Source of the DNA: Rhodanobacter sp. | Lineage (GTDB): Bacteria; Pseudomonadota; Gammaproteobacteria; Xanthomonadales; Rhodanobacteraceae | Length of the DNA stretch: 64,000 nucleotides | Direction of reading: 5' to 3' | Assembly: GCA_030148505.1 (NCBI GenBank) | Contig: JASBTI010000001.1 | Span: 23,320 to 87,319 of the forward strand | Part shown: piece by piece, positions 16,579 through 24,351 of the stretch | Numbering within the stretch: the first letter of the stretch is position 1 | Layout: the number at the start of each line of letters is the position of its first letter | Notes under the pieces: generated by a model | Database searches by the model: none | Told to the model about the DNA's origin: nothing | Seen by the model: only the letters and a program-made list of their open reading frames with translations | Program-made: the position numbers and the translations under genes

Positions 16579-16841
16579 TTTGCCCCCTGGCGACTGTTTG
16601 CCAATTCACCCAAAACACTCCTTTCCGGTATGGCCTTCTGGCCACGACCTCCTGAGCAATCACGCCCCAAAACGACGGAAGAGGCGTGTCGGCGATGTCG
16701 CGATATTCCACCGTGCTCTGCATTGCTCCGTCATCGATAATAAACGAACATCCACTCAAAGCGCGACATTTATCACTTGCAACCAGCGGCGAAAGGGCCG
16801 GAAATCATCGCTCAGATCGGTTCAGACGGGCCTTCCAGGGT
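16579..16841 (-). promoter_or_regulatory. Leader region between borosin methyltransferase and precursor
   Basis: This 263-base gap holds no convincing gene. The only promoter-like element I see is a TATTAT -10-like hexamer at 16737-16742 (minus strand) with no good -35 at 16-18 bases. A separate promoter for the precursor is therefore possible but weakly supported. Short open frames here overlap the precursor in other frames and look accidental. Confidence 0.3.
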
Positions 16842-17651
16842 TTAACCATCGATGACGTCTGCACTATCCAGGGCCGACAACCGCGCCCTCATCGTAGAAT
16901 CCACCTCAGGCAATCGCGCCGGAGGAATCACGATAGTGTCCTCCATACCGATATCCGCCTGGGGCAGCGCGCTCAACGCCAGGCGTTTGACCTGCGGCTG
17001 TCGGGTCGGCAGCGTCGCCGTGCGGTAGATGATGAGCTGATGATCCAGCGGATAATCCCGCGCCAGCACCTCGACCAGGATCTGGCGATAACCAGCGCCG
17101 GTGGCAAACCGTTTCAGCGACTGATCGCCGACCACGCCCACTTGCCACAGCACCAGATAGGCGCTCGGATCGATGCGCCGCTGGTAGAACAGCAGCTGGC
17201 TGGCCTCGAAATGCTGGCAGCCAAACTTTCCCGGGTCGATGCCGAGATCCGCGTACAGGCAATCCTCGGCGGAAATGCCAGGCTCCATGTGTGCCGCGTA
17301 GCCTTCACTGCGTGCCACTTCAATAGCCTTGTGCGGCACCCAGGCAAACACGCCAGGATGACCGTAGAAGGCGCCACACACCCGCTTGCCTGCACGGACT
17401 TCGGTCAGCATGGCCTCGACCATTTCCCGATAGGTCTGCATCCGCGATTTGCCCTCGCGGTAGTGCGGCTGCAGGCTACGCACGTCGGCGTGCATCTTGG
17501 CCAGCCACAACTCGACGATGCCGTCCGAAGCGGCGGCGAACACCACGTCCGACTGCTCGATGTGGCTTCGCGCCAGCGGCCCGAGATGTGAACCCAGGGT
17601 CATGCCGATACCTACGCAGACCAGGCTTCCGGTATGTGCACCGGAACTCAT
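16842..17651 (-). CDS. Borosin-type peptide backbone alpha-N-methyltransferase (split form)
   Basis: This is a 269-residue tetrapyrrole-methylase-fold enzyme expected to use S-adenosylmethionine to methylate backbone amides of a peptide. The SAM loop is SLVCVGIGMT. The diagnostic block of the fungal borosin enzyme OphMA is present: GKSRMQTYREM, GAFYGHPGVF, KAIEVARSEGY, PGISAEDCLYADLGIDP and LVLWQVGVVG. OphMA catalytic residues Tyr66, Arg72, Tyr76 and Tyr98 correspond with identical spacing to Tyr64, Arg70, Tyr74 and Tyr96. Unlike OphMA there is no C-terminal clasp or core peptide, as in split bacterial systems such as SonM/SonA. Corrin or porphyrin methylation is unlikely. The partner substrate is encoded downstream on the same strand. 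Confidence 0.92.
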   Translation of the reverse strand: MSSGAHTGSLVCVGIGMTLGSHLGPLARSHIEQSDVVFAAASDGIVELWLAKMHADVRSLQPHYREGKSRMQTYREMVEAMLTEVRAGKRVCGAFYGHPGVFAWVPHKAIEVARSEGYAAHMEPGISAEDCLYADLGIDPGKFGCQHFEASQLLFYQRRIDPSAYLVLWQVGVVGDQSLKRFATGAGYRQILVEVLARDYPLDHQLIIYRTATLPTRQPQVKRLALSALPQADIGMEDTIVIPPARLPEVDSTMRARLSALDSADVIDG

Positions 17652-17810
17652 GCTCTACCCGCCCTCGCCCCATATCTCACGGGGAAATTTCCATTCCGAA
17701 TCGCGCCAGTCGCACGAGCGAGCCACGCTGCCACTTGCTCAGCCGCTGACCGGGGCTGACTCATGACAGGCATGTTCCCCAGGCACGAACAACCACGGCC
17801 ACGCTGGCAA

Positions 17811-18656
17811 TCAACCGCCGGCACTGCGTGACGTCGCCGGCAGCTTCTGCCCCACCAACCGCGCCCGGATCGCGCGCAGCTTGGCCTTGATCTTCGCTTC
17901 GTTGGCCGGACCTACCCGCAGCAGCATTTTCTGACCCGCCGAAAGCGATTCCAGCGACGGATCGGCGTAGGTATAAAGCACCTTGGGCTGGAGCAAGGCC
18001 GGCGGCTGACTCGGATCGGGCGTCGCCAGCAGGTTGTCGATTACCGCGATCAGGCGATCGTTGAAGTAGCCCTTGGGATAGCCGAGTTGCTTATACGCCT
18101 GCTGGAACAACGGATAGTGGCTGACGTACCAGTCGGTCAACTGGGTAGTATCGGCGGCCTCCAGCGCATGTATATAGGGGGCATAGCGCGCCGCGTTCTT
18201 GGTGCTGATGACCGTCTTGCCATCCACCGAGGTGACCAGAAAGGCACCTTTCGGGCCATGCAGCGGCAAAACGCGACGCCCCACCATGCGCCGCGGGAGA
18301 GCATCGATCGTGGCTACGGCGCGGGGAATGATCTGGGTGGGCACCAGCAGGCTGCGCAGCGCGCTGTCGCCCGTCAACGCCATCAGTGCCGAGGTCACGT
18401 TCGCATCGCTTCCATCCAGTGACGGCAACGGGCTGCTTCCCGCAGATGCCGGAGCCGATTCGGCCCGGGTAATCGGGTGCTGTATGGCGGCAGCATGCGC
18501 TGCTTCGGTAGCCGATGCCGACGGGGCCGGAGACGGCACCGACGTCGACACATTCTCATGAGTGGCCTTGCGCGCTAGAAACACGCCGGCGACAACGACT
18601 GCCACCACCACGATCACTGCCACGATCCAGCTGCCCACCGACGATTGCCTGCTCAT
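17811..18656 (-). CDS. DUF3014 membrane-anchored protein
   Basis: The start at 18656 (MSRQSSVGSWIV) is chosen for its GAGGAGAAAGGGC ribosome site; a longer frame to 18713 lacks one. The 281-residue product has one membrane helix (about residues 9-28, IVAVIVVVAVVVAGVFL), a Pro/Ser/Ala linker, and a DUF3014 domain (about 85-265; ALRSLLVPTQIIPRAVATID, YPLFQQAYKQLGYP, YTYADPSLESL). It is probably anchored in the inner membrane facing the periplasm. The function is unknown. The SLC13 permease gene lies 116 bases upstream on the same strand, and the borosin methyltransferase begins 159 bases downstream. Confidence 0.85.
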   Translation of the reverse strand: MSRQSSVGSWIVAVIVVVAVVVAGVFLARKATHENVSTSVPSPAPSASATEAAHAAAIQHPITRAESAPASAGSSPLPSLDGSDANVTSALMALTGDSALRSLLVPTQIIPRAVATIDALPRRMVGRRVLPLHGPKGAFLVTSVDGKTVISTKNAARYAPYIHALEAADTTQLTDWYVSHYPLFQQAYKQLGYPKGYFNDRLIAVIDNLLATPDPSQPPALLQPKVLYTYADPSLESLSAGQKMLLRVGPANEAKIKAKLRAIRARLVGQKLPATSRSAGG

Positions 18657-18772
18657 GCCCTTTCTCCTCTGATCCTGTACGGCGTTCGACTTTCCGGTCA
18701 CCCATTCGTTCACTTCATCATGACATCGGTGATCTCGCTACTCGCGTCATCGCACCGTCTGCACGCCAGCCG

Positions 18773-20545
18773 TCAATGAACGGTCTGAAAGGGCCAGAAA
18801 TGCGGGATCAACCACATCGAAAGGGCGCAGAACAAGGCAATCAACGGGATGCCGACTTTCATGAAGTCAGTGAAACGATAGCCGCCAGCGTAGTAAACCA
18901 TCGTATTGGTGGGATATCCCACCGGGGTAGCGAAGGATGTCGCCGCCGCAAACGCCACGGCCACCACGAACGGGCGCGGGTCAACATGCATCGCATGGCC
19001 TACCGATGCGGCAATGCCGACCATCAAGACGACGGAGGGATTGTGCCCCATCAGCTCGGTCAGCAGCGCCGTCAGCAGATAGACCATCAACAGCGCCGCC
19101 AGCGGCCCGTGACTGCCAACCAGGGCCATGCCGGCATCGACGACGACAACCGACAAGCCGCTTTTTTCAATTGCCATACCCAAGGGCAAAATGGCACCGA
19201 GCAGGATGATGATCTTCCAGTCCATGCCTTCGTACACGTCCTTGCGGCCGAAGCAGCCGGCCAACGCCATCGCGGCGACACCACAGATCGCGGCAATCGG
19301 GATGGGCAGCCAGTGCAAGCCCGAAATCACCACGACCGCCGCCATGATTGCTACCGCGGCAATTGCCTTGCGGGGCGTCTTGGGGGCGTCCTCGCGCTCG
19401 CTGAGCACAATGAACGATTCGTCCCCGCGCAGATTGGCCATGGCATCCTCGTCCACCAGCACCATCAACACATCGCCGACTGCCAGCGCCACCTCGCTGA
19501 GCTTTTCGCGCAACAGCTGCCCCCGTCGGTGAATCGCCAGCGCCACCGCGTCGTAGCGCCAGCCCAGGCCGGTTTCGACGAAGCGTTTGCCCTCGACCGC
19601 ACTGGCCGGTGCCACCATGATTTCGACCAGTACCCGCGGACGGTCGGCGTGATGCGCGTAAGGCGTATCGGTGGCGTTGCGAAGGTGCGTCTGCCGGCGA
19701 AATTCCTCGATTTTTTCCCAGTCGCCGCGGATCAGCAATACATCGCCTGCAGCCATCTGCTGGGAGCGTGGTGACCACATGCGCCGCTCACCACGCAACA
19801 ACTCAAGCGGGTAGACGCCGAAGCGTTCCCCGAGGGTGGCATCGGCGATGCTTTTGCCCAGCAGTGACGACTGTTCGGTAATTTCCAGCTCGGCAACGTA
19901 CTTGCCGATATCCGCCTTGACCGGAGCCTCGGTATTGACCTCGCGGGGCAACAACCAACGGCCGACCAGCATCAGATAGACGATACCAACCACGGCCAGC
20001 ACAGCACCCATCTCGGTAAATTCAAACACGCCGAAACCCGACAGTCCCTCCTTGCGCGCCAGGGTATCGGCAAGCAGGTTGGATGAGGTGCCGATCAGCG
20101 TAGTGACGCCACCCATTTGCGCGGCAAACGCCATCGGCATCAACACGCGGGCTGGCGAGGTACCGGTACGCTGGCAGACCTTGAGCGCCAAGGGCAGAAA
20201 GGTGGCAACCAGTGCGATGTTCTTGATGAAGGCGCCGAGTGGCGCGATCACCACCATCAATGCCAACGTGAGCAACCATGGCCGACGTATGCGCATCAGC
20301 AACTGACTGAGCGGTTCCAGCGCGCCGGAGCGCTCGATGCCCATGCTCAGCGCAAACATCGCGGCCACGGTCACTGTGGCTTCGTTGCTGAAACCGCTGA
20401 GCGCCTCGACCGGGGTGACGATGCCAAGAATCACCAAAGCGGCCAACGCCATCAGTGCCACCAAATCGATGCGCACTTTCTCGCTGGCGAACAACCCCAT
20501 CGCCACCACGATCACCGCCACGACCGCCCATGCCTGCCAGCTCAT
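18773..20545 (-). CDS. SLC13-family permease with two RCK_C domains
   Basis: A 590-residue inner-membrane transporter of the divalent anion:sodium symporter type. Two membrane bundles (about 1-195 and 400-590) flank two cytosolic TrkA-C/RCK_C regulatory domains (about 205-290 and 295-375; LLIRGDWEKIEEF, DVLMVLVDEDAMANL). SLC13-type re-entrant motifs are seen as GTSSNLLAD and GYPTNTMVYY. Proteins of this architecture include YfbS-like transporters for sulfate or other dianions; the substrate cannot be assigned. The N-terminus MSWQAWAVVAVIVVAMGLF is a natural first helix, although the ribosome site is poor. Confidence 0.88.
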   Translation of the reverse strand: MSWQAWAVVAVIVVAMGLFASEKVRIDLVALMALAALVILGIVTPVEALSGFSNEATVTVAAMFALSMGIERSGALEPLSQLLMRIRRPWLLTLALMVVIAPLGAFIKNIALVATFLPLALKVCQRTGTSPARVLMPMAFAAQMGGVTTLIGTSSNLLADTLARKEGLSGFGVFEFTEMGAVLAVVGIVYLMLVGRWLLPREVNTEAPVKADIGKYVAELEITEQSSLLGKSIADATLGERFGVYPLELLRGERRMWSPRSQQMAAGDVLLIRGDWEKIEEFRRQTHLRNATDTPYAHHADRPRVLVEIMVAPASAVEGKRFVETGLGWRYDAVALAIHRRGQLLREKLSEVALAVGDVLMVLVDEDAMANLRGDESFIVLSEREDAPKTPRKAIAAVAIMAAVVVISGLHWLPIPIAAICGVAAMALAGCFGRKDVYEGMDWKIIILLGAILPLGMAIEKSGLSVVVVDAGMALVGSHGPLAALLMVYLLTALLTELMGHNPSVVLMVGIAASVGHAMHVDPRPFVVAVAFAAATSFATPVGYPTNTMVYYAGGYRFTDFMKVGIPLIALFCALSMWLIPHFWPFQTVH

Positions 20546-20940
20546 GCAGCAGATCCGCCGCAGGCTTTCGCTGCCTGATCAGCCGTTGACATTCGAAATT
20601 TAGCTTGCCGCACGCAGGCCTCCCTGATCGATCGTGGGTGGGTGGACTGGACATGCTACGCGACAACGCGCGTCGACGCTGCCATAAGTCCGTTCTGGCG
20701 GCCTCACCGGCGTCTTTCCCCTCATGAGGTTTCCGCGTTGACTGCGCTGCCGACTGGTTCGCAGCAGACTCCGTGACACCGGACATCTGCTAACTCTGCG
20801 TGGCGCCCGGTCTGGCGGCATGGCGATCGACGGAGGCAACACCGTCATGGCCACGTGAAAATCGTCTCGCCTTGTCCATGGGGCCGATGCATCGGTTACG
20901 TCACAATGACGGATGCACTGCCACCCTCGGGAGAACGCCG
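20546..20940. other. Intergenic region between divergent permease and SDR genes
   Basis: This stretch of 395 bases has no supported gene. It must carry the divergent promoters. A TTGACA hexamer occurs at 20585-20590, but no matching -10 follows at the right distance. A GGGAGAA ribosome site at its right end serves the SDR gene. Confidence 0.5.
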
Positions 20941-21741
20941 ATGTTGCCACCACCTGCCATCACCCTCCACGACGCCCAGCCCTTGCGACACCGGGTCGTA
21001 TTGATCACCGGGGGCGCCCAAGGCATCGGTCGCGGCATCGCTCAGGCGGTGCTTGGTGCCGGCGGCAGCGTAATGATCGGCGACCTGGATACGCAGGCCG
21101 GTCGTGCCTGTCTGGCGGAGTGGAAGGTGGGGCAACGCGCCAGATTTCGCCGACTGGATGTCTCTCGCGAAGCCAGCGTCCGTCGCTGGGTCAAGATCGC
21201 GGTGGATCACTTCGGTCACATTGACGGACTGGTGAACAATGCCGGTATCGCCGATCCGCACCGAGGGCCGCTTATCGAACTGAGTCTGGCCGACTGGAAC
21301 CGGTATCTTGCCACCAACCTCACCGGTGCGTTCCTGTGCAGCAAGCATGCCCTGCCCTTCCTGGTCCAAACCAATGGGGCCATCGTCAACATCGCCTCCA
21401 CCCGTGCGTTGCAATCGGAGCCGGACACCGAGGGCTACGCCGCCAGCAAAGGGGGCTTGCTGGCGCTCAGCCATGCCCTCGCCATCAGTGTCGGCCCCGC
21501 GGTACGCGTCAACGCGATCCTTCCCGGATGGATTGCGACCGATGACTGGCGCAAGGCCGAAGCCCGCAAGCTACCGAAACTTGAACCCGAGGATCACTCC
21601 CAGCATCCGGCGGGTCGCGTCGGCACACCGCGGGACGTCGGCGCCCTCGCGGTTTACCTACTGTCTGCCCAATCGAGCTTTGTCACCGGTCAGTCTTTCG
21701 TGCTAGACGGCGGCATGACGGTGAAAATGCAGTACCTCTGA
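20941..21741 (+). CDS. Short-chain dehydrogenase/reductase (SDR)
   Basis: A 266-residue classical SDR that would oxidise or reduce an alcohol/carbonyl substrate with NAD(P). Seen directly: cofactor loop TGGAQGIG, Asp after the second strand (GDLD, favouring NAD), NNAG, the catalytic Ser in NIASTRA and YAASKGG with Tyr and Lys, and the C-terminal FVLDGGMTVKM. The start at 20941 follows GGGAGAACGCCG; the upstream frame lacks features. The gene stands alone between two long intergenic spaces, so its pathway is not indicated. Confidence 0.9.
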   Translation: MLPPPAITLHDAQPLRHRVVLITGGAQGIGRGIAQAVLGAGGSVMIGDLDTQAGRACLAEWKVGQRARFRRLDVSREASVRRWVKIAVDHFGHIDGLVNNAGIADPHRGPLIELSLADWNRYLATNLTGAFLCSKHALPFLVQTNGAIVNIASTRALQSEPDTEGYAASKGGLLALSHALAISVGPAVRVNAILPGWIATDDWRKAEARKLPKLEPEDHSQHPAGRVGTPRDVGALAVYLLSAQSSFVTGQSFVLDGGMTVKMQYL

Positions 21742-22104
21742 TAGCGGCATTTCACCCGGCCAATACCGGCGGGAGCGAGGTTACCGGCCACGTCCCGTGG
21801 CGGCGGGGATAAACAGCCCGTAGAGCTGTTCCAGCAGCGGGCGGGACAAATTCACGATCGCGCACACAATTGCGACCTATGAAATCGAAAGTTCTTTCGA
21901 AATCGCCTCGTTGAAAGATTGGCGAAAGATCCTGCCATCGATGCTCAACAAGCCTTCGTGGGGAGCCGTAATAGCGGATGCTGCGGTACGGAGGCGGCAA
22001 GCCGACAGGCATTGCGTACTGGCCCGCCTTTGCGGACTGCTGCGGGGATGAATGCCTGTCTGGCCCGAAAGATCCACCAACCGTCTTTCAAAAAGGGGCA
22101 CTAC
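21742..22104. other. Intergenic region with a short dyad
   Basis: There are 363 bases between the SDR and secreted protein genes. TCGAAAG (21885-21891) and CTTTCGA (21894-21900) form a 7-base dyad with a 2-base gap, which may be an operator or chance. No gene is supported. The right end carries AAGGGG before the secreted protein's ATG. Confidence 0.45.
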
Positions 22105-23703
22105 ATGTCAGGAATCAAGCCAAACGGTCTCAGCCTTGCGCTGTGCGCCGCGCTGGGGCTCGTCGTTGCGAGCGCCGCTCAGTCGAACGGCACCACCGGA
22201 CCACAAGTCACCAACGCGATACATCACGACACCTTGCACTCCTTGCGCGGCACCATGCCCAAGCCCGATGAATTCTCCAAAAGCGGACGCCAACACCCGG
22301 CCAGACCGTTGCCGTGGCTGGATGGCCCGGGCAGTCCGCCCGATGGTGCGCTACAGAGCAGCCCCACCGGCAGCTTCGCCCCGGCACTTGGCTCGGGCTT
22401 TGATGGCGTGGGGCAAGGCTTCAGCGGCCCGCAAGGTACCTTTACTGTCAACAGCGCACCGCCCGATACCAATGGCGCCGTCGGTGCGACCCAATACGTT
22501 CAGGTTGTAAACAGCGCCTTCGCGGTGTTCGACAAGGCCACCAAGGCGGTGACCTATGGCCCAGTCGCCACCAATACCTTGTGGACTGGCTTCGGAGGTC
22601 CTTGCGAAGCGGACAACGACGGCGACGCGACGGTGGTTTACGACAAAGCCGCCGGTCGCTGGATCATCTCGCAGTTTGCGGTCACGGCGGCGCCGTATTT
22701 TGAGTGCGTGGCGGTCTCCGCGACCAGCGACGCAACCGGTGCCTACTATCGGTATGCATTTTCCTACGGCAGCACCTTCCCCGACTACCCGAAGATGGGC
22801 GTATGGCCCGATGGTTATTACGAAACGTTCAATATGTTCAACGGCAATACCTTCGCCGGCGCGAAACTCTGCGCGTACGATCGTAATGCCATGTTGACTG
22901 GCGCGGCCGCGACACAACAATGCTTCCAGCTTTCCAGCAGTTATGGCGGCGTGTTGCCGGCGGATCTCGACGGCGCGACTGCACCACCGAGCGGCTCGCC
23001 TAACTACATGCTCAACTACACTGCGAACGCCCTGAACATGTGGCGTTTTCACGTCGACTGGGCTAATAGCGCGAACACCACATTGACCGGTCCGATCAAC
23101 ATCCCGGTCGCCTCGTTCTCGGCAGCCTGCGGCGGCGGCACCTGCATTCCGCAGGCAGGCACCCATCAGCAACTCGACTCGCTGGCCGATCGCCTCATGT
23201 TCCGCCTGGCTTACCGCAATTTTGGCAGCTACGAGTCATTGGTGGTCAGCCATTCGGTGAAGGTAGGCACCTCGCGCAAGAACCCCTATACCGGCGTACG
23301 CTGGTATGAAATTCGCAACCCGGGCACCACCCCGACGGTTTACCAGCAATCCACCTTTTCGCCGGACAGCGACTACCGCTGGATGGGCTCGGTGGCAATG
23401 GACAAGCAAGGCAACATGGCCTTGGGTTACAGCGTATCAAGCAGCACTATTCATCCGGCGATACGCTATACCGGGCGTCTGGCCGGTGACCCCCTGGACA
23501 CGATGGAAGCGGAAAGCAGCATCGTCGAAGGGCTCGGTTCGCAAAGCGGCAACAACCTGTCGCGCTGGGGCGACTACAGTGCAATGACGGTAGACCCGGT
23601 CGACGACTGCACGTTCTGGTATACGAGCGAATATCTGCAAAATACGGGGTCGTTCAACTGGAATACACGTATTGCCTCGTTCAAGTTTCCCGGCTGTCAG
23701 TAA
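22105..23703 (+). CDS. Secreted protein of unknown function
   Basis: A 532-residue protein with a signal peptide (about residues 1-25, GLSLALCAALGLVVASAAQS). The mature part starts with a low-complexity Pro/Ser/Gly stretch, then a motif PPDTNGAVGATQYVQVVN, and many Gly/Tyr/Trp-rich strands (KAAGRWIISQFAV, YRWMGSVAMDKQGNMALGYS) suggesting a beta-propeller or similar beta-rich fold. Several Cys residues could form disulfides. It is probably exported beyond the inner membrane. I recognise the DTNGAVG-type domain as recurrent in secreted proteins but cannot name an activity. An 11-base-stem hairpin follows 37 bases after the stop. Confidence 0.75.
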   Translation: MSGIKPNGLSLALCAALGLVVASAAQSNGTTGPQVTNAIHHDTLHSLRGTMPKPDEFSKSGRQHPARPLPWLDGPGSPPDGALQSSPTGSFAPALGSGFDGVGQGFSGPQGTFTVNSAPPDTNGAVGATQYVQVVNSAFAVFDKATKAVTYGPVATNTLWTGFGGPCEADNDGDATVVYDKAAGRWIISQFAVTAAPYFECVAVSATSDATGAYYRYAFSYGSTFPDYPKMGVWPDGYYETFNMFNGNTFAGAKLCAYDRNAMLTGAAATQQCFQLSSSYGGVLPADLDGATAPPSGSPNYMLNYTANALNMWRFHVDWANSANTTLTGPINIPVASFSAACGGGTCIPQAGTHQQLDSLADRLMFRLAYRNFGSYESLVVSHSVKVGTSRKNPYTGVRWYEIRNPGTTPTVYQQSTFSPDSDYRWMGSVAMDKQGNMALGYSVSSSTIHPAIRYTGRLAGDPLDTMEAESSIVEGLGSQSGNNLSRWGDYSAMTVDPVDDCTFWYTSEYLQNTGSFNWNTRIASFKFPGCQ

Positions 23704-23740
23704 GTGGTTTGCGTGAAGCCGTACAGGATATGAGGAAAGC

Positions 23741-23766
23741 GTCGGGCCGCGATTTCGCGGCCCGAC
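23741..23766 (+). terminator. Strong hairpin after the secreted protein gene
   Basis: GTCGGGCCGCG (23741-23751), ATTT loop, CGCGGCCCGAC (23756-23766): a perfect 11-base stem with a 4-base loop. There is no T-run, but position and strength fit a transcription terminator or mRNA 3'-end stabiliser. Confidence 0.65.
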
Positions 23767-23836
23767 ACCGTTGATCGATGCCTGCACTAAACCCCGCCTT
23801 GACCTCGACTCCACGAGCAGCTCGCCACCGTTTGCG

Positions 23837-24306
23837 ATGACCGCCGGATTTGCCATGGCTGCGGCCGAAGCGGTAGGCATCTCGTTGTCGGCCAGTCATT
23901 GCGGTAGCGGCTGTACCTGGGGCGATATCCTCGCCGAATCCCTGTTGATCGTATTGCCGCTGGCATGGTTCGGCAGCGAACTGATAACCAGTTGGGTACT
24001 CGACCATATCTTCGTCTTTGTGCTGGGCATCGCGTTCCAGTATTTCGCCATCCGTCCGATGAGCGACAAATCGCCGATGCAGGCGCTGGTCGCTGCGCTG
24101 AAGGCGCACACGCTTTCATTTACCGCATGGCAGATCGGCATGTACGGCTGGATGGCCATCGCCACCTTCCCGATTTTCGGCCACACTCTGGACAAGACCG
24201 GCCCGGTATTCTGGCTGATGATGCAGATCGCCATGCTGGCGGGCTTCGTCACAACGTGGCCGGCAATGCGTGGTTGATCCGGACCGGCATCAAAGAACCC
24301 ATGTAG
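23837..24306 (+). pseudogene. DUF4396 membrane protein with a C-terminal frameshift
   Basis: The frame from ATG 23837 encodes a DUF4396 protein with several membrane helices: SASHCGSGCTWGDILAES, LIVLPLAWFGSELI, FVFVLGIAFQYFAI, then FWLMMQIAMLAGFVTTWP. At about 24263 one base is missing (CCGGCAAT where CCGGTCAAT-like sequence is expected), so the frame ends early as PAMRG at 24277. The +1 frame supplies the family's usual ending NAWLIRTGIKEPM and stops at 24306. The start is uncertain; an in-frame TTG at 23771 is also possible. Most of the protein survives, so it may still work or be a sequencing error. Function unknown. Confidence 0.75.
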
Positions 24307-24351
24307 CGGCGCGACCTCAGCGCAGGAGACGACAGCGCAACTGCCAGTCTT

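Noticed and set aside
16389..16759. Short minus-strand frames overlapping the precursor and its leader
   Set aside because: They lack ribosome sites and family features and conflict with the well-supported precursor frame.
16842..17651. Reading the methyltransferase as a corrin/porphyrin or 16S rRNA (RsmI) methylase
   Set aside because: The OphMA-specific blocks and residue spacing are present and no cobalamin or sirohaem genes are nearby.
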